DNA of 64,000 nt from Apostichopus japonicus (lineage: Eukaryota > Echinodermata > Holothuroidea > Aspidochirotida > Stichopodidae): contig NC_092577.1 of NCBI RefSeq assembly GCF_037975245.1, forward strand, positions 18,598,898 to 18,662,897, written 5' to 3'. Shown here piece after piece: positions 10,500 through 22,640 of this stretch (position 1 is the stretch's first letter; each line of letters starts with the position of its first letter). The notes under the pieces are model-generated. The model was not told where the DNA came from, searched no databases, and saw only the letters and a list, made by a program, of their open reading frames with translations. Both the position numbers and the translations under genes were made by a program.

Positions 10500-11475
10500 A
10501 CATTACAGTATTAGTAGCATATTTGGAATAATGCATGCCTTTTTGGTTGCTCTTATTCCTTTCATCATCAGATGGCATCGAAGACAATGGTTGTTTATAT
10601 GCTTACTGAACTGGAGACAAGAGGATCAAATTATTTTGCTTATGCAATATCACAAGACGGCGACATACATGAAATGTTCTGAATCAAGTTGAAAAAGGAC
10701 AATTTTTTTGTCCTAGCCGACTTTTCCTTAAATAAACAGGAGGAATGTTCCTATCTGCGGTTGGCTGGGTAAGATTTTACCAGATTCACAATTACTGACA
10801 CTTATGTACTTTTACCAGATCTAACCAGAACATTTTTTCCTACAGCAGGTATCAACCATTTTATACAATTGAAAGTTGAAACCATTCAGTTCAACCGTAA
10901 GTTGGGTAATGAAAGACCCTCTTCAGGACTTAAACAGTTGGCTCGCCCAAACCTTTCGTATTTTATAACTTCTATTGATTCATATCAGTCTGCTGATTTT
11001 CATATGTATATAGACAACATTGAAGATTACAGATACATCCAGTCATATACTACAAATTATACACAAATGAACTAGGATTGGCAGACTAGCTTCATCTGTA
11101 TCCACAGACATGACCTGAATAGTGTGAATTGGTTTGAAAGGCGAAAAGTGAAAAACTAGTGGAGACAAAAACATGGGGGATATATATATGTAAAAAGACA
11201 TGTTGCTGGATACAAGCAAAACTATTTGCAAGTAAGTTTTGTGTTGCTAGCTATCACATATATTTGAAAATGTTTTCCACAACATATTTCAACTAAATTT
11301 TGAAACTTTCTCAAATCTCACAAACTAAATGTTACAAAACTAGTGAGAGTACCTTTGAATAACCAATTGTTCACATTTTTCCCATTAAAATGAAAGATAT
11401 TCATAACACATTGATCACCTTTATTGTACCCATACCACCAGTTAAGAACAACCATCTATTTCTTATTTACAATAG
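10500..11475. other. Helentron 3' flank, nothing firmly assigned
   Basis: Short frames (10459-10692, 10869-11075) have no recognisable domain. This stretch probably holds the Helentron 3' end and the missing first exon of the downstream spliced gene. A strong donor-like GTAAGT at 11232 does not connect in frame with the exon at 11476. Confidence 0.35.
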
Positions 11476-14400
11476 GTTTTTAAAACATCGAAATCATTTC
11501 CTCTTCCAAAAGAAAAACTACAGAAGTTTTTCAACCCAACAATCTGCACCATCCCTGATGCTTTCGCGTCACCAAAGAAGAGGAAGCTTTCCGTTCAAGG
11601 AAAAGTAGCAAAGGTAATTTAATATGTTTAAAGTATGTAATCAAAATAATATGTTAAAAGTGGAACAGGAAAAGTTTTCACAATGTTAAGTGGAAAGATA
11701 TCTTTTAATGCAACTTTCATTTGGATATCACAAAGTTACACCAAATTCACTACATCACAAAACTAACAAACGCTGTGTGTATGTATCTGTGAGTATTTAA
11801 GACATCATCTTTGTATAAAGTGGTACTAAATATCAAACTAATATGCAGCTGTTACAATCATGGTCTTATTTGCTGGGTAAGTACTCCATAATGAGCAAAT
11901 GATATGAAACCTTCAACATTTCACTTAAAATAGTGAGAAGTACAGGCAAAATTCATATACGCAAACAGGACCTGGCTCCAAAGCTTTGCGCTAACATAGC
12001 AGCTCAAAAAGTTCTCATTCATACCTTTTGTACATGAACCAGTTGTGCTAATTATTACTGTGATAAATATGTATGATTTGGTCTTATGACCGCAGTGTAT
12101 TTCTATTAAAGATTGCGGTACACTACATTGCCTAGAAAATATATGTAAAGCAATTACAGTACTCGACATATTTTTCAAGGGATACAAATAACATTAATAC
12201 ATTTTCCACTTTGTTCAGGTGTACCACTTAACATAAAACAACAAACACATTGATATAGTATATTATTCACAATTTTCACAAAATGCACTTTTCTGTTCAT
12301 TTGTTAGGTGTATGACATGAAAGAAGGGCCCACGTGGAAAAGGCGTGATATTCTACTCGCAGATGATATTACAAAAAAAAGTATCTGCTGTAAACTGTGG
12401 GGGGAGCATTCAGAAAAAAATACAGAAGACACTGGATCGATTATTAACATTTCCAATGTAGAAGTAGATATCTACCACATTGACAGCGCTGGAGGTAAAT
12501 TTTTAAACATATCTGTTCTCAATTATCGTGAACATGAATGAATCTGACAGTGTTCAAACTACATTCAATTTATTTTTAGGAATTTGATAAATAGAATACA
12601 CCAAAAGGGAAATATTGTATTAAGATAAAGAAAATGAAATACATAAACACAGTGGAATATTAAGAGGTAGCAAGGGGGAGAATGGAAATTTCAGCAGACA
12701 ATAAGATGAAGAATAAGAGAGAACAGTTGATCTGACTTTATAACAATTTTGCATTTAAGCCACCCACCTATGTAAACATAAATTTCTCAGAGAATAGAGG
12801 TACATTCCTGAGGCGACATGGCATCCTGGCACTGTTACAATGTTAAAGATAGACAACAATTTCTCAAGGGGAAGAACACCAGAATGACATTCCTTGCAGA
12901 AATAACAAACAAAGACTTTGTCCCAGATGTCAACTATTTTAGATATATGCCACTGTATAAACATACTTAAGTTGATTGCATAATTTAACATCTCAAGTAC
13001 AGAAACCAAGGTCTGTCACTGATTTTTCTAAGCTGCTATGATAGAATTTTTATTAAGTGGCCTATTGCCTTTTTTCTATTCTTTGAACCACAGAGATTGC
13101 GACATATCATTCTAGTCATAGGTAAGTACTAATTTCTGCTCTATTTATTGTGCACAACCCTAAAAACTGCATTCTAAACCATGTCAAATGACCCTACATA
13201 TTTCAGTATCAAAATTCAATTGTGTCTTTCAGCTTCTGTCTATTATAAAGTTAACTCAAGATTCAAAACCTGTAAACCATAAACCAAGTATGAACATAAA
13301 TGCTCATGAAAACTACTTTCCAATTTCTTCACAGATAACGGGAAAAAAGGTTTCAGCCGAGGCAAGCTACACCAGTTCAATTGTCATATATAATTTTATC
13401 ATGACACATGAGCAATAGTGTTCTTCTTTAGAAGAAAATTAACATTCTCACCAATCACCATATTTAATACAAATTTGAACAAGGCACCACAATACTATCC
13501 AAATTGAATCTGTTATGGATCAAGTGTAGTTTCAAAGTCGTATTCACATTTATACATGTTGTTATTAACAATGACTCCAATGTTCAAAAATATTCTGTGA
13601 TTTGTTCTCAATCTGGTGACCTCAAATTCACTTTAATTCAACCATTAAATGAAGACTCTGTAAACCAAGATTCACGTTTATGATTTTCAGTTCATACATA
13701 CAGATTCCATGGTACAATGATGGGATTTATCACGATACTATTGTGAAAGTGTTACTTTAGGTTGTTCCAGAATTTACACTAAAGGTCAACTAAGGATCTT
13801 ATGCGGCTCAGACCATTGCCCTATATTTTCAATAGACTTTTAATTGATGACCCCAAAATAAACTTCAAATTAGTTGCCACCATATGTTGACTTGAGTATC
13901 AACTTACATGTTCATATCAAGTTTCATGTTAATTCACGATGTCTAGTAATTTGGTTCTGGTGACCTCAAAATTAACCTGCAAAACTTTCAGAACAATATT
14001 AAGTTTCATGTTGATACAACGATGTCTGGGAATTTGACTCCTGGTGACCCTTAAAATCTTCAGCACAATATGTGAACTTTAGTACCATGTTTCATGTTCA
14101 TCCAACAATGTCTTGTTTGAACTTCAAAATACCACAAACCAAACACTTATAAGGCCTAAGGAATTTTGATCTATGACACATATCTAAAATATGCACCAAG
14201 TTTGGTTCAATCTCATTCAATACTCTTTTAATTATGAACGTTTGTTACGTACAAGACAAAAGAACAGAATAACGAACGTAGAATCATGATGATTTCTTGA
14301 ACTGCTCTCACGCAGCTAAAAATGTACCCTGGTTCACATTATATCTGCTCTGAACAGGGGACAAAAACTTAACTTGAGACTTCTCAAAACATACTTCTCT

Positions 14401-14683
14401 TCAAATTGTCCTTAGAAAGAGACACATTATCTTGAGTGCTTTCATGTAACAAAGAAACAAATTCATCTGCCCTAGTTAATTTACTTTGTTTTTTTTAAAT
14501 TTCAGACAAGACAATATCTCTATGATCACAGAGTGTGGGAACACCTTTGACATACCTTCCAGTCTGCTGGAAGTCACCGGCCTTGAAGTCATCGACATGA
14601 CTCCATTTCAATGTCAATTGACGGTGGAAGGAAATATGGTCAAGGAAATTCAGATGGAGTATCCTGGTACTACAGATCTATAG
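11476..14683 (+). CDS. Spliced gene for a predicted OB-fold (RPA-like) protein, 5' end not found
   Basis: Four consecutive exons with consensus splice sites join in one frame: 11476-11613, 12308-12494, a 28-nt microexon 13094-13121, and 14506-14683, ending in TAG with AATAAA 12 bases later. Exon one gives a basic S-P-K-K-R-K-L segment resembling a nuclear localisation signal, then V-Q-G-K-V-A-K-V that continues across the junction into R-R-D-I-L-L-A-D and C-K-L-W-G-E-H. This pattern of a variable beta strand followed by a conserved L-W-G is typical of OB-fold single-strand-binding domains such as RPA1. It follows the Helentron in the same orientation, and some Helentrons carry RPA-like genes, so cargo or host origin are both possible. 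The function is inference; the splice phases are seen directly. The first exon and start codon are not located. Confidence 0.5.
13094..13121 (+). other. 28-nt microexon of the OB-fold gene
   Basis: It is preceded by a pyrimidine-rich tract ending in ACCACAG and followed by GTAAGTACT, both near-ideal sites. Joining phase 1 of the upstream exon to phase 2 of the last exon works only with this 28-nt length. Confidence 0.45.
13690..14240 (+). repeat. Dispersed repeat, copy 1
   Basis: ACAGATTCCATGGTACAATG and the following about 130 bp (TCACGATA, AGGTCAACTA) recur in the same orientation at about 16727-16860. Copy 1 continues into about 75-bp degenerate iterations around GTTTCATGTT..ACGATGTCT (13915-14110). 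Lies within the last intron of the OB-fold gene. Confidence 0.6.
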
Positions 14684-14694
14684 AGAAAAAACCA

Positions 14695-14700
14695 AATAAA
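14695..14700 (+). terminator. Poly-A signal AATAAA
   Basis: A canonical AATAAA lies 11 bases after the stop codon of the OB-fold gene, supporting this as its last exon. Confidence 0.5.
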
Positions 14701-15285
14701 ACACTTTATATTTATGATATTTATCCAGGGGCAACCAACCAGAGGGGAGGATGGGAAGGGGGAGGGGGGTTGAGGGCTTTTACCTTTAGCACATATCATT
14801 TTCTACTTCCAGTCTTCTGAACCGATTCATTCCCCTTAAAATAAAATTATTTATCATGTGTGCTGCAAAAGTAACCTATATTTAAACTAAAAAATTTATA
14901 TCACCTTGCCAACATATAACTTTACAACACATTCCTGCCATTTTAGTCTGTAGACAGACTATGACATTGTTATTGTTTAAGCTTCTTTTATATTCCTTTT
15001 ACATCGTTGTTCTTTATTTTTTATATTTATAGTTCTATCAGGCATTTCTGAAAGATGTTAAAATAAAACGAGCCTATAAAACAAACCATTACGACTATGT
15101 CATTTCTGTTCATTTTATTATGTTGATAAGTTGAACACATACTACTACACCCATTGGATCAACATGAAACTTGGTACCTTAGCCAACATTTCGTGCTGAA
15201 ATTAGGAGGTCCTTTTACTAGACATTCATTCATACATGAATAGAATCTTAAAATTTGATTGAACTTATCGTGATGTAATGTAATG
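14701..15285. other. No gene seen
   Basis: AT-rich non-coding DNA with a G-rich patch at 14728-14770. No supported frame. Confidence 0.5.
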
Positions 15286-15365
15286 AATAATCAACGCTCT
15301 GTGTTTAATGCTATCGCTGGATGTACTCTGGCTTCGCTTGTATTAAACCCAGAGGGTTGATTATT
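15286..15365. repeat. 80-bp stem-loop
   Basis: Arms AATAATCAACGCTCTG (15286-15301) and its near-complement ending in GGTTGATTATT (15341-15365) form a stem of about 24 bp with two or three mismatches around a 31-base loop. Foldback or MITE relic. Confidence 0.6.
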
Positions 15366-16483
15366 TTATATATAACCTCACTCTAGACAGTGAAATAAAT
15401 CCTAATTGTTAAAACAACATTAAACATGGTACATAAGGTCATTGGAAAAAATTTGGTAATTATCAGTAAAGTTCACGGGAAAGTATATCTTATTAACCGC
15501 AGCAGCTATATTGACATGGTTTTCTATATAGATGTAGGCTCATTTGATCTGGTACTGGTGATTTGCATGGATACCGAAGAAAAAAACACTCATAGCTCAA
15601 CCGGACGAGACACTTCAGACGGATCACCTTCATTTACTTCTCAAGAAATGTTTCAATAGCATTAGCATTTTACATCGGTGGAAATAATATAGATGGAGAT
15701 ACAGCTGCATTGCTGCTCTTGTTTTATGACCATAGCGGTTGGATTAGGTAACAGCAAGGAGCTTTTTGAGCGATATGTTTGAGGCCAAAACTGCAGATTC
15801 ATAAATCCAAGATAAGTTGATCTTTACCTCCAATTAAGCCCTGCTTTTTTGGTCTAATTGTCTGGAGATGGGGTTTTTCAGACACAATTTAAATTGATTT
15901 TGAAATCTCTTTCTAGTTGGAAGCATTGTGAGTCATAAATAAAACTATGTGTCACAAAAAAAGTTATGTACACAATTGGGTTTGGAATGTGCTGGGAATA
16001 AAGTAATCCCAACTTTATGTGTTCGTCATTGTTGTGAAAATTGTGTCGATGAAAAGGACTCGCAGACCTTGCAGAGACTGAAGACAGCCTAGAGACGGCA
16101 GAGTGATGGGCATTTTGTCATGAAGCAAGCTTTTAAGTGCCAATTTATTCGTGGAGCATTTTATCATGCCAGGATATTTTATACTCTTAACCATGTATTT
16201 TTGTTCTGACGGTCATATTGCCTCAATAATCGTCTGAACAGAAGACCCTTTTTTAATATTAGTTTATTATTTGTAAAGGCTTGGACATACTGTGGGTAAG
16301 GTGAAACAAGAAAAAGAAGACATACCCGCTGATGGATCAAACAGGAAATGTCTTTAATGGCCAGATAATTAAGCAGTAAATAAAGAGTTGCTTTATCTGC
16401 GCCATATATTGCCCATATTTGGTTTCAAATTATATTTCTTTACAATCGCCAGATGAAGTTCTGGCACAGATGAAGCCATTTTT
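15366..16483. other. No gene seen
   Basis: A 77-codon frame at 15426-15659 has no recognisable domain or splice context. The remainder is AT-rich non-coding sequence. Confidence 0.45.
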
Positions 16484-16513
16484 TAGCTCATACCAGCATG
16501 CTGGTGTGAGCTA
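16484..16513. repeat. 30-bp near-perfect palindrome
   Basis: TAGCTCATACCAGCA is followed at once by its reverse complement with one mismatch. It stands at the start of a dispersed repeat that runs to about 17100 and shares its middle with 13690-13840. Confidence 0.75.
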
Positions 16514-17110
16514 TTGTTACAGTGCGGCGTCTATCACTCTATCATTCTATCCGTCAACAATTGGTAAAACCGCTCCCACTCGCACAATGTTTGATGGAAT
16601 TTCATGAAACTTGAACACAAGGACCATTGGGTATAGGGCCATCATAGATGGTCGGAAATATGTGGTCAAAGGTCACCTGTGGACCGTAATGGGCCATTTT
16701 GTGGAAATACACAAAATGCTTCTTGTACAGATTCCATGGTACAATGTTGAGGGTTTGTCACGATAGTACTATGGAAGTTTTACCTTCAGGGTGTTCATGA
16801 ATTTCAGATCAAAGATCAACTAGGGGTCTTTTGTGGCCCGGGCCGCGGCCCAATATTTTCAAATTGCTCCTGTTCGTACAGTGTATGGCCAGTGATAATG
16901 AAACTTGGTCACAACGTTCCTTGGGATAGGAGTTACGAGGGGTGTTCGGAAAATTGAGGTGAAATGTCATTTAGGGGGTCATCGGGGGTCATTCTCTGTA
17001 ATATTTTGAAATATCTCAATCTCCTCAAGATTTTGATGGATCATATTCAAAGTTGAACTGATGTTTGTTGGATTGTGTATGAATAAGGTGATGCCTAATA
17101 ATTTTTGGTC
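16514..17110 (+). repeat. Dispersed repeat, copy 2
   Basis: Repeat with the phrases ATGGAATTTCATGAAACTTG and AAGGTCACCTGTGG. It shares the ACAGATTCCATGGTACAATG block with 13690. Non-coding, probably a MITE or long non-autonomous element led by the 30-bp palindrome. Confidence 0.5.
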
Positions 17111-17735
17111 AAAAGTTAATTAATTACAATTAATCCCCATTGTTTAAACAAATCTGAGCCTTCACCTTTTGCCAAAGCTCCTTTAATTTGTCTCCCAGTC
17201 TCTGCAGTGTTTGTTTACATTTGTGGTTAAGCTCTGCAGAGGCTGTTAGTGGAATTAAAGCAGGACTGGGAGTTGTTATTAACTGTTGAACTGTAAGCGT
17301 GAGAGCCCTACAGCCAATCAGCACTTGCCGATTCTTAGAAGTCTTTGAGCCTGAGGTATGTAGGCAGCCAGCCAAAATTTTGGCAACGAGTGCTTCAGGT
17401 CTGCTCAGGTAGAGGGGAGAAAGTTTAATAGGGTAGGTCAGTGGTATTGTTTGAGAGAGTGGGTAAAATAGGATTTAAAGGGGGAAAATAGGAATTATAG
17501 CCAGTGGTGTGGCCAGGATTCTGCTAACGGAGGGAGGGGGGGGGGGTTATCCCTCATGGGCCCAAAATTGGTGGAATCTGAAAAATGGCCTGAAATTTGG
17601 TGGGCCATAAAGTTTTGTGGGCCCTACATTTTTAAGCTCGAAAAGGTATGAGCTTCTGCACCATTGGTGCTCTAGTTTAACTAGTTCAATCTGGATTTAT
17701 CATAATATGGGACAGTAATGGATTTGCCAAGGGCA
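17111..17735. other. Non-coding, with an hAT-like terminus at 17502
   Basis: CAGTGGTGTGGCCAGG (17502-17517) followed by a G-run resembles terminal sequences of hAT-type elements, but I find no matching opposite end. Confidence 0.3.
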
Positions 17736-18000
17736 ATATATATGGATGTGGCATATATGAGCCAGATATGGATTTCTAAGTAATGGGCCAGATATGGATT
17801 TGCCATATATGGACCATATCTGGTGCAGATAAAAACTGACCCATATAAAGTTTTATCTGAGGCAGATATGGCCTTTATCTTATATCAAGTTATATCTGCC
17901 CAATTCTTGATATGGCCAGATATAAATTCCATATATGGCACAGATATGGGCCAGATACAAATTGCCATATACGGGCCATATATGGATTTTGAGTAAGGGT
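17736..18000. repeat. Degenerate repeat rich in CCATATATGG and CCAGATATGG
   Basis: The ten-base words CCATATATGG (three exact copies, each a CC(A/T)6GG CArG box) and CAGATATGG alternate in both orientations. It may be only a simple palindromic repeat. Confidence 0.6.
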
Positions 18001-19435
18001 ATGGACAAAATTCTGTAAGTATGTTTATTTCCCTGGAAGAAATTGACCTCACTGGGACATTCAATCATCTCGTGTCATCATTTGGAATGTCTGAGCACAA
18101 TTGAAAGGATTATTACCCCCAGGAAACTATACTAAACCTTCACTGCATACTGCGGACATCCTGTGCAATTAAAACAGATTGAGAGTTTACCTGTTTCCAT
18201 GATCCAGTTACAGGAATACTATGGAGACTGGTTCGTAGGTCTACAGGACGATGACGCTTTGACATGTTGTTGAACATAACTTCTTCAACGTTGATAGTTT
18301 TCCACTAGAATCTAGACAGTCTGGTGTGTAGTTTATCTATGCAAAGATGAACACCTTCAAAGAGAAAATTCATGATCAAGGAGATATCATGTTCCCCGCA
18401 CACACAAATATATGGGCTGCAGAATTATTGTACATAGTGCATGGCCACTATGGGGGTCTATAGATATTGAAGAAGTTTTCTTCTGCAGTGAGGTTTGGCC
18501 TTCAATATCTGTTCTTACCAACCAAAATTAATGAACGTGAATTTGTTATGTACAGTATTAGTGCCACTTTCCTCTAGAAGTAGGCTAGGCTATAGTCCAA
18601 TAATTGCATGTTATAGTGGCCCATGCATGCAAACCAGACTGGTTCTGTAAGCTTTAGTGATCTGTTATCTTTTATGATATGAAATTCATAATAATTTTCA
18701 CCAAAATTGGTTAAGACAATTGGGTAAACAAAACGAAAAGAAATAGGCCCTAATAACTGTCTTCATGCACATGATTTGTGCACCAATCGGTCCTGGAGGC
18801 CAAATATACGAATGCATATTGTGTATCCTATACTACAAGTTGCAGGTATTACCTTATAGATGTCACTAGTCAGTATGAGGTACCTCGATTTGGGCGAGTT
18901 CAGAAGCCCTAGATAGCAAAACTTTCCTTTAATTTCGGTACGCAAGAGTTCCATATTCAGCCAGTCTGAAAGACTGACTTTGTCTCCGGTAAGATCCTTC
19001 TCTGTTTTATTCTTGTAAAACCACTTGGATAGCTCTCATCTCTTTGAATATCCGCAATTTGTGTGACGTTTTCTACTAGCTTTTCCATTTTTAGTTGTCG
19101 CACGACTTTACTGCTAAATATACGGAAGCCGAAATGCGACAATTTGCTAATAATACGGATACTGCCAGAGTCCATTACTAATTAAATTTTTGCTACTCGA
19201 ACGTACATGCTACGGCGGACACACTTTACAACAACATTTCTGACCGTGAAATAATGTCCCCCTCCGTGTTACCATAGCATATACTGTCTGGGAGACAGTA
19301 GTCTGTACCAACTGGCCTTGTACAATAGGTCCGAGGAGACGTACTGGTAAATCCAGTATAAACTGTCCTACGGGACTAGGACAGTTAATACTGAATATGG
19401 AATATTTGCGACAGTTTGTACTGCTACATCGGGTA
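18001..19435. other. No gene seen
   Basis: Short frames on the minus strand (18763-18954, 18957-19175) have no recognised domain and no splice support. Between 19280 and 19435 are short inverted words such as CTGTCTGGGAGACAG. Confidence 0.45.
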
Positions 19436-19670
19436 CACGTTGTCAGTCCGACACGTTTTCAGTCCGAAAATGAAATAGACGTTTTCAGTCCGAAATTAAA
19501 ATACACGTTTTAGTCGGAGCTTAAATATATACTGTTCATTATACATATATAGCCCTTTATATTATATTTAAGCTCCGACTAAAACGTGTATTTCATTGTC
19601 GGACTGAAAGCGTGTATTTTATTTTCGGACTGAAACCGTGTATTTTATTTTCGGACTGAACATTTTAGTG
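19436..19670. repeat. Foldback element with iterated about 26-bp arms
   Basis: The left arm repeats a unit with CGTTTTCAGTCCGAAA two to three times, ending in GTCGGAGCTTAAATATA. After a short AT-rich spacer (19530-19558) the right arm repeats the reverse complement, CGGACTGAAAGCGTGTATTT, three times. Tandem units inside inverted arms are the signature of foldback transposons. Confidence 0.75.
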
Positions 19671-20429
19671 ATTTCGGGGTGGTGAGCAAGTACATCTTCT
19701 CACACAAATTTCTTTACACCCATTGTAGTATATATGACTTTAATGAAAGAGCCCTATGTAGTCTTTGTAATCCGTACTCCTGAGATCTGTAAGTGTTAAT
19801 TAAAAGACCTAATGAGTCATAAGAATAAGTGTCATAAGCGTATCTTATCTTGATTTAAAAGCATTTGAAAGTTTGACTGCATGTTTTAATATTATTCCTT
19901 TTCCTGGGAAAGTTTTACTGTATGCATGTACTTATATTTTGCTTTGTAAAAGGTGCGAAGACTGCTGGCTTAGCTTATCAGGATTGGTGGTCAGTAGCTG
20001 GGCATGGGTCTGTTTAAATAGTGATGTAGTCAGTGGGCAGAAGCCGGTCTATCCCAGTTGTAATTTGTCAACTACCATTTACTTTGCTACTCTAGCAGTT
20101 CTCTGCAGTTATCATATTTAGTCTGTGTCACTTGCTCAGTTGTTTAGTTGTTAGTTATCAGCTGTTAGTAATTATTCAGTCAGTTCTTGTTTACCTTGTT
20201 GTTATTTAGCCTTTTATGTCAGTTCCTTACATTAATAAATAGAAGCCAATAGCTGTGTTTCGTGACTTGTTTTGGAGCTACAATGTTTTTCTTTCAACAG
20301 TGTACTTTTCTGTTAAAGTTTCCTTCTTTTTTTTTTTCTTTCAACTTTCTACAATTTGGCGGCAACGCTACAATATTAATATAATATTACTATAATATTT
20401 GGACTGCGAAGAGTGTCAACTAATTGTTA
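19671..20429. other. No gene seen
   Basis: AT- and T-rich non-coding DNA. The frame 19873-20121 has no domain. Confidence 0.4.
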
Positions 20430-21140
20430 ACTTCACTGTCGAAAAAGAAGGTCAAAGTGCTTTGTTTCCCCGGCTGCATTTGTGAAAGATTTAATCTGAT
20501 TTTGGTGCAACCGAACTTTGCAATTATACCACTTCGTATGCGTACAAGAAAAATTCTGGTTTTGACACCCGCGCAGATCACCGGAAATGGCACATTTCGG
20601 GCTTGAAAATGACCAATTAGATGTACACTTTTGCCTGAGTAAACCGAGTATTTTCCCAATATATTTTTTTTTTTTCAAGATTGTCACCAGTCACACTCAT
20701 TCGGCCTCCAGTTCGGCCTCATCGCATCTCCTGTGGGTCATTGCTTTTGTAGGTGATTCTACGTCGCGGCCCACAATACCCGTCAGCCCCACTTTTCAAG
20801 GTTTTAAGCCCATTATTCTTTCAATAATGTTGCACAAAATTTACTCTGTGGACAGCCAATACATTAAAAACCTCCTCCAACCCCTAACAGACCGGCCAAA
20901 ATTGCACGAGAAGTGGGAAGAATGTTTAGGAATGTTGGTGAGGGAAATTTCGAAAATTCAGACACAGTTATTTTCTTGCTGCGTGGGCGCAGATCAGTCT
21001 TGGATAGTGGTGGGTACGCGTGTCTGTTCTCTGATACTATCTAAGCGGAGCGCGACCGTATCGCGCATAGCTTACAAGAAAATGTTGGCAAAATATACCT
21101 TCCAGATCACCGGAAATAACACTTCCCAGACCCAATTATG
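20430..21140 (-). repeat. Non-coding repeat, reverse copy of the family at 36560-37390
   Basis: The segment around CGCATCTCCTGTGGGTCATT and GTAGGTGATTCTACGTCGCG (about 20720-20790) is the reverse complement of 37095-37160. The ends (GATCACCGGAAAT at 20577 and ACTATCTAAGCGGAGCGCG at 21037) are the reverse complement of the about 105-bp module at 36570 and 37266. A 199-codon frame here is an accident of this repeat. Confidence 0.75.
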
Positions 21141-21253
21141 CTCCCAAACCTCCTTAAGTTTTATATCTCATGGATTAGAAATTTAGTTTGGGGAAATGCA
21201 TGGGCATCTGCGTAAATAATCAGGGTACAAATAATCCAACTAATCAATTGGAA

Positions 21254-21879
21254 TTTTCGGTCCCCCTGGGACCTACGTCAGCAGTACTTGGCAGTCGAAT
21301 GAAAAGTACTAAATTGAACACAATGAAAGTATGACGCTAGATAAGTGTAAGTTGCATTAATGTAATTAAAACCAAATAAACCATGACTATGCAGAAAGCG
21401 GATTAAGGAGCAAAGAACGGATTGCATACTAGTTGTTAAGGGGTCCCAAATCCGTGTTGAGGTCGGTGATGAGAGACTTAATACGAAAGATCCAATCGAT
21501 TTATTAACGTTTACGATCAGTGGTTGATTTGAAGTTCGAGGCAATTAAAATACATTTTAGGTTTAATAGAGAATGACTATAGAGATTGAAATCTTCGGAA
21601 ACTGGGAATCCGGCAAAATTATCACGAACATATTTTTTGCTGATTATTAAAACGTAAGCGGAACCGGGAGCCTGTTTCACATACATAATTGCCGTCTTTG
21701 CAAGTACACAATAGAAAATGTAAATAACATTAATAGAATCACAAGAAAGGGAATGGAGTCTTCAACACGGTGCCTGGGGTAATATGGGGGCACATTTGGC
21801 ATCAAGGTTTACCGCAAAGGAAAATTGTCTGCGGAGGTGGAAACTGAGTGGGTGAGTGTTGAGTCTGGGGGACCGAAAA
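21254..21879. repeat. Candidate inverted-repeat element
   Basis: TTTTCGGTCCCCC (21254-21266) and its exact reverse complement (21867-21879) bracket 626 bp. Inside, 21350-21440 (ACCAAATAAACCATGACT) recurs inverted at 22015-22085. No target duplication is evident. Confidence 0.4.
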
Positions 21880-22069
21880 CTCGTATATATTTTCTATAAC
21901 TTACTCCTTATTTGTCAATTATGAGTCATATCTTATTTCACTCGTTTTCTCTAAAATAAAAAAAAATATATAAATATATATATAGTTTTCGAAAATATAT
22001 ATATAACACATGTAATCCATTCTTTGCACCTTAATCCGTTTCCTGTACAGTCATGGTTTATTTGGTTCT

Positions 22070-22089
22070 AATTCTATCAATTCACACAC

Positions 22090-22120
<31 letters not shown>

Positions 22121-22134
22121 AATTGATAGAATTC
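22070..22134. repeat. 65-bp (CA/TA/TG) palindrome
   Basis: AATTCTATCAATTCACACACA, through a TA run, to its reverse complement. One dinucleotide length difference breaks perfect symmetry. It would extrude a cruciform readily. Confidence 0.8.
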
Positions 22135-22137
22135 TCC

Positions 22138-22640
22138 AGAGCCCGCAGCTTTCTCCTACTTAGCGGTATCACGCCAAATAATACATCATATGAAAGGTAA
22201 ATATTCTATTTATTAGTGACATAAGTTTGAAGAAATTTCAATGAGGCCAAACACCCAGCCGCACCTAATGTATTTCTTCATATTGAAAAATACATTTTCC
22301 ATCAGCACATTTGCACACGCATGTATATTGTTTTTGAGGGGGGGGGGTGTTCACAGAGCCCTTAGCTCTCTGAAACTTGGCGGTATCACGCCAACTAATA
22401 CATCATATGAAAGGTAATTTTTGTATCAATTAGTGACATGAGTTTGAAGAAATTTCTATGAGGCTGAATAGCAAGCCGCACCTAAAACATTTTTCATATT
22501 GAAAAATATGGCACTTTCCAAAATTTCCTCTTTCTTGAGTGGAGGGGGGGGGGGGGTATTTCCAGAGCCCGTAGCTCTATTATACTTGGCGGTATCAAGC
22601 CAAATAATACATCATATGAAAAGGTAACACGTACAATACA
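22138..22640 (+). repeat. About 217-bp tandem repeat, 2.3 copies
   Basis: AGAGCCC..AGCT starts recur at 22138, 22355 and 22564, each followed by GGTATCA.GCCAA.TAATACA. Copies are separated by poly-G runs. Non-coding satellite-like array. Confidence 0.8.

Noticed and set aside
15426-15659. 77-codon plus-strand frame
   Set aside because: No recognised motif, no splice sites or poly-A signal that fit; AT-rich surroundings make chance frames common.
17502-17517. hAT-like end CAGTGGTGTGGCCAGG
   Set aside because: No opposite end or 8-bp duplication found, so not called as an element.
20587-21186. 199-codon plus-strand open frame
   Set aside because: It lies wholly in a repeat that recurs inverted at 36560-37390, where the frame is not kept. 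Chance frame.
22138-22640. Possible CRISPR-like array
   Set aside because: Repeats are about 217 bp and adjacent, with no short unique spacers, in a eukaryotic context.
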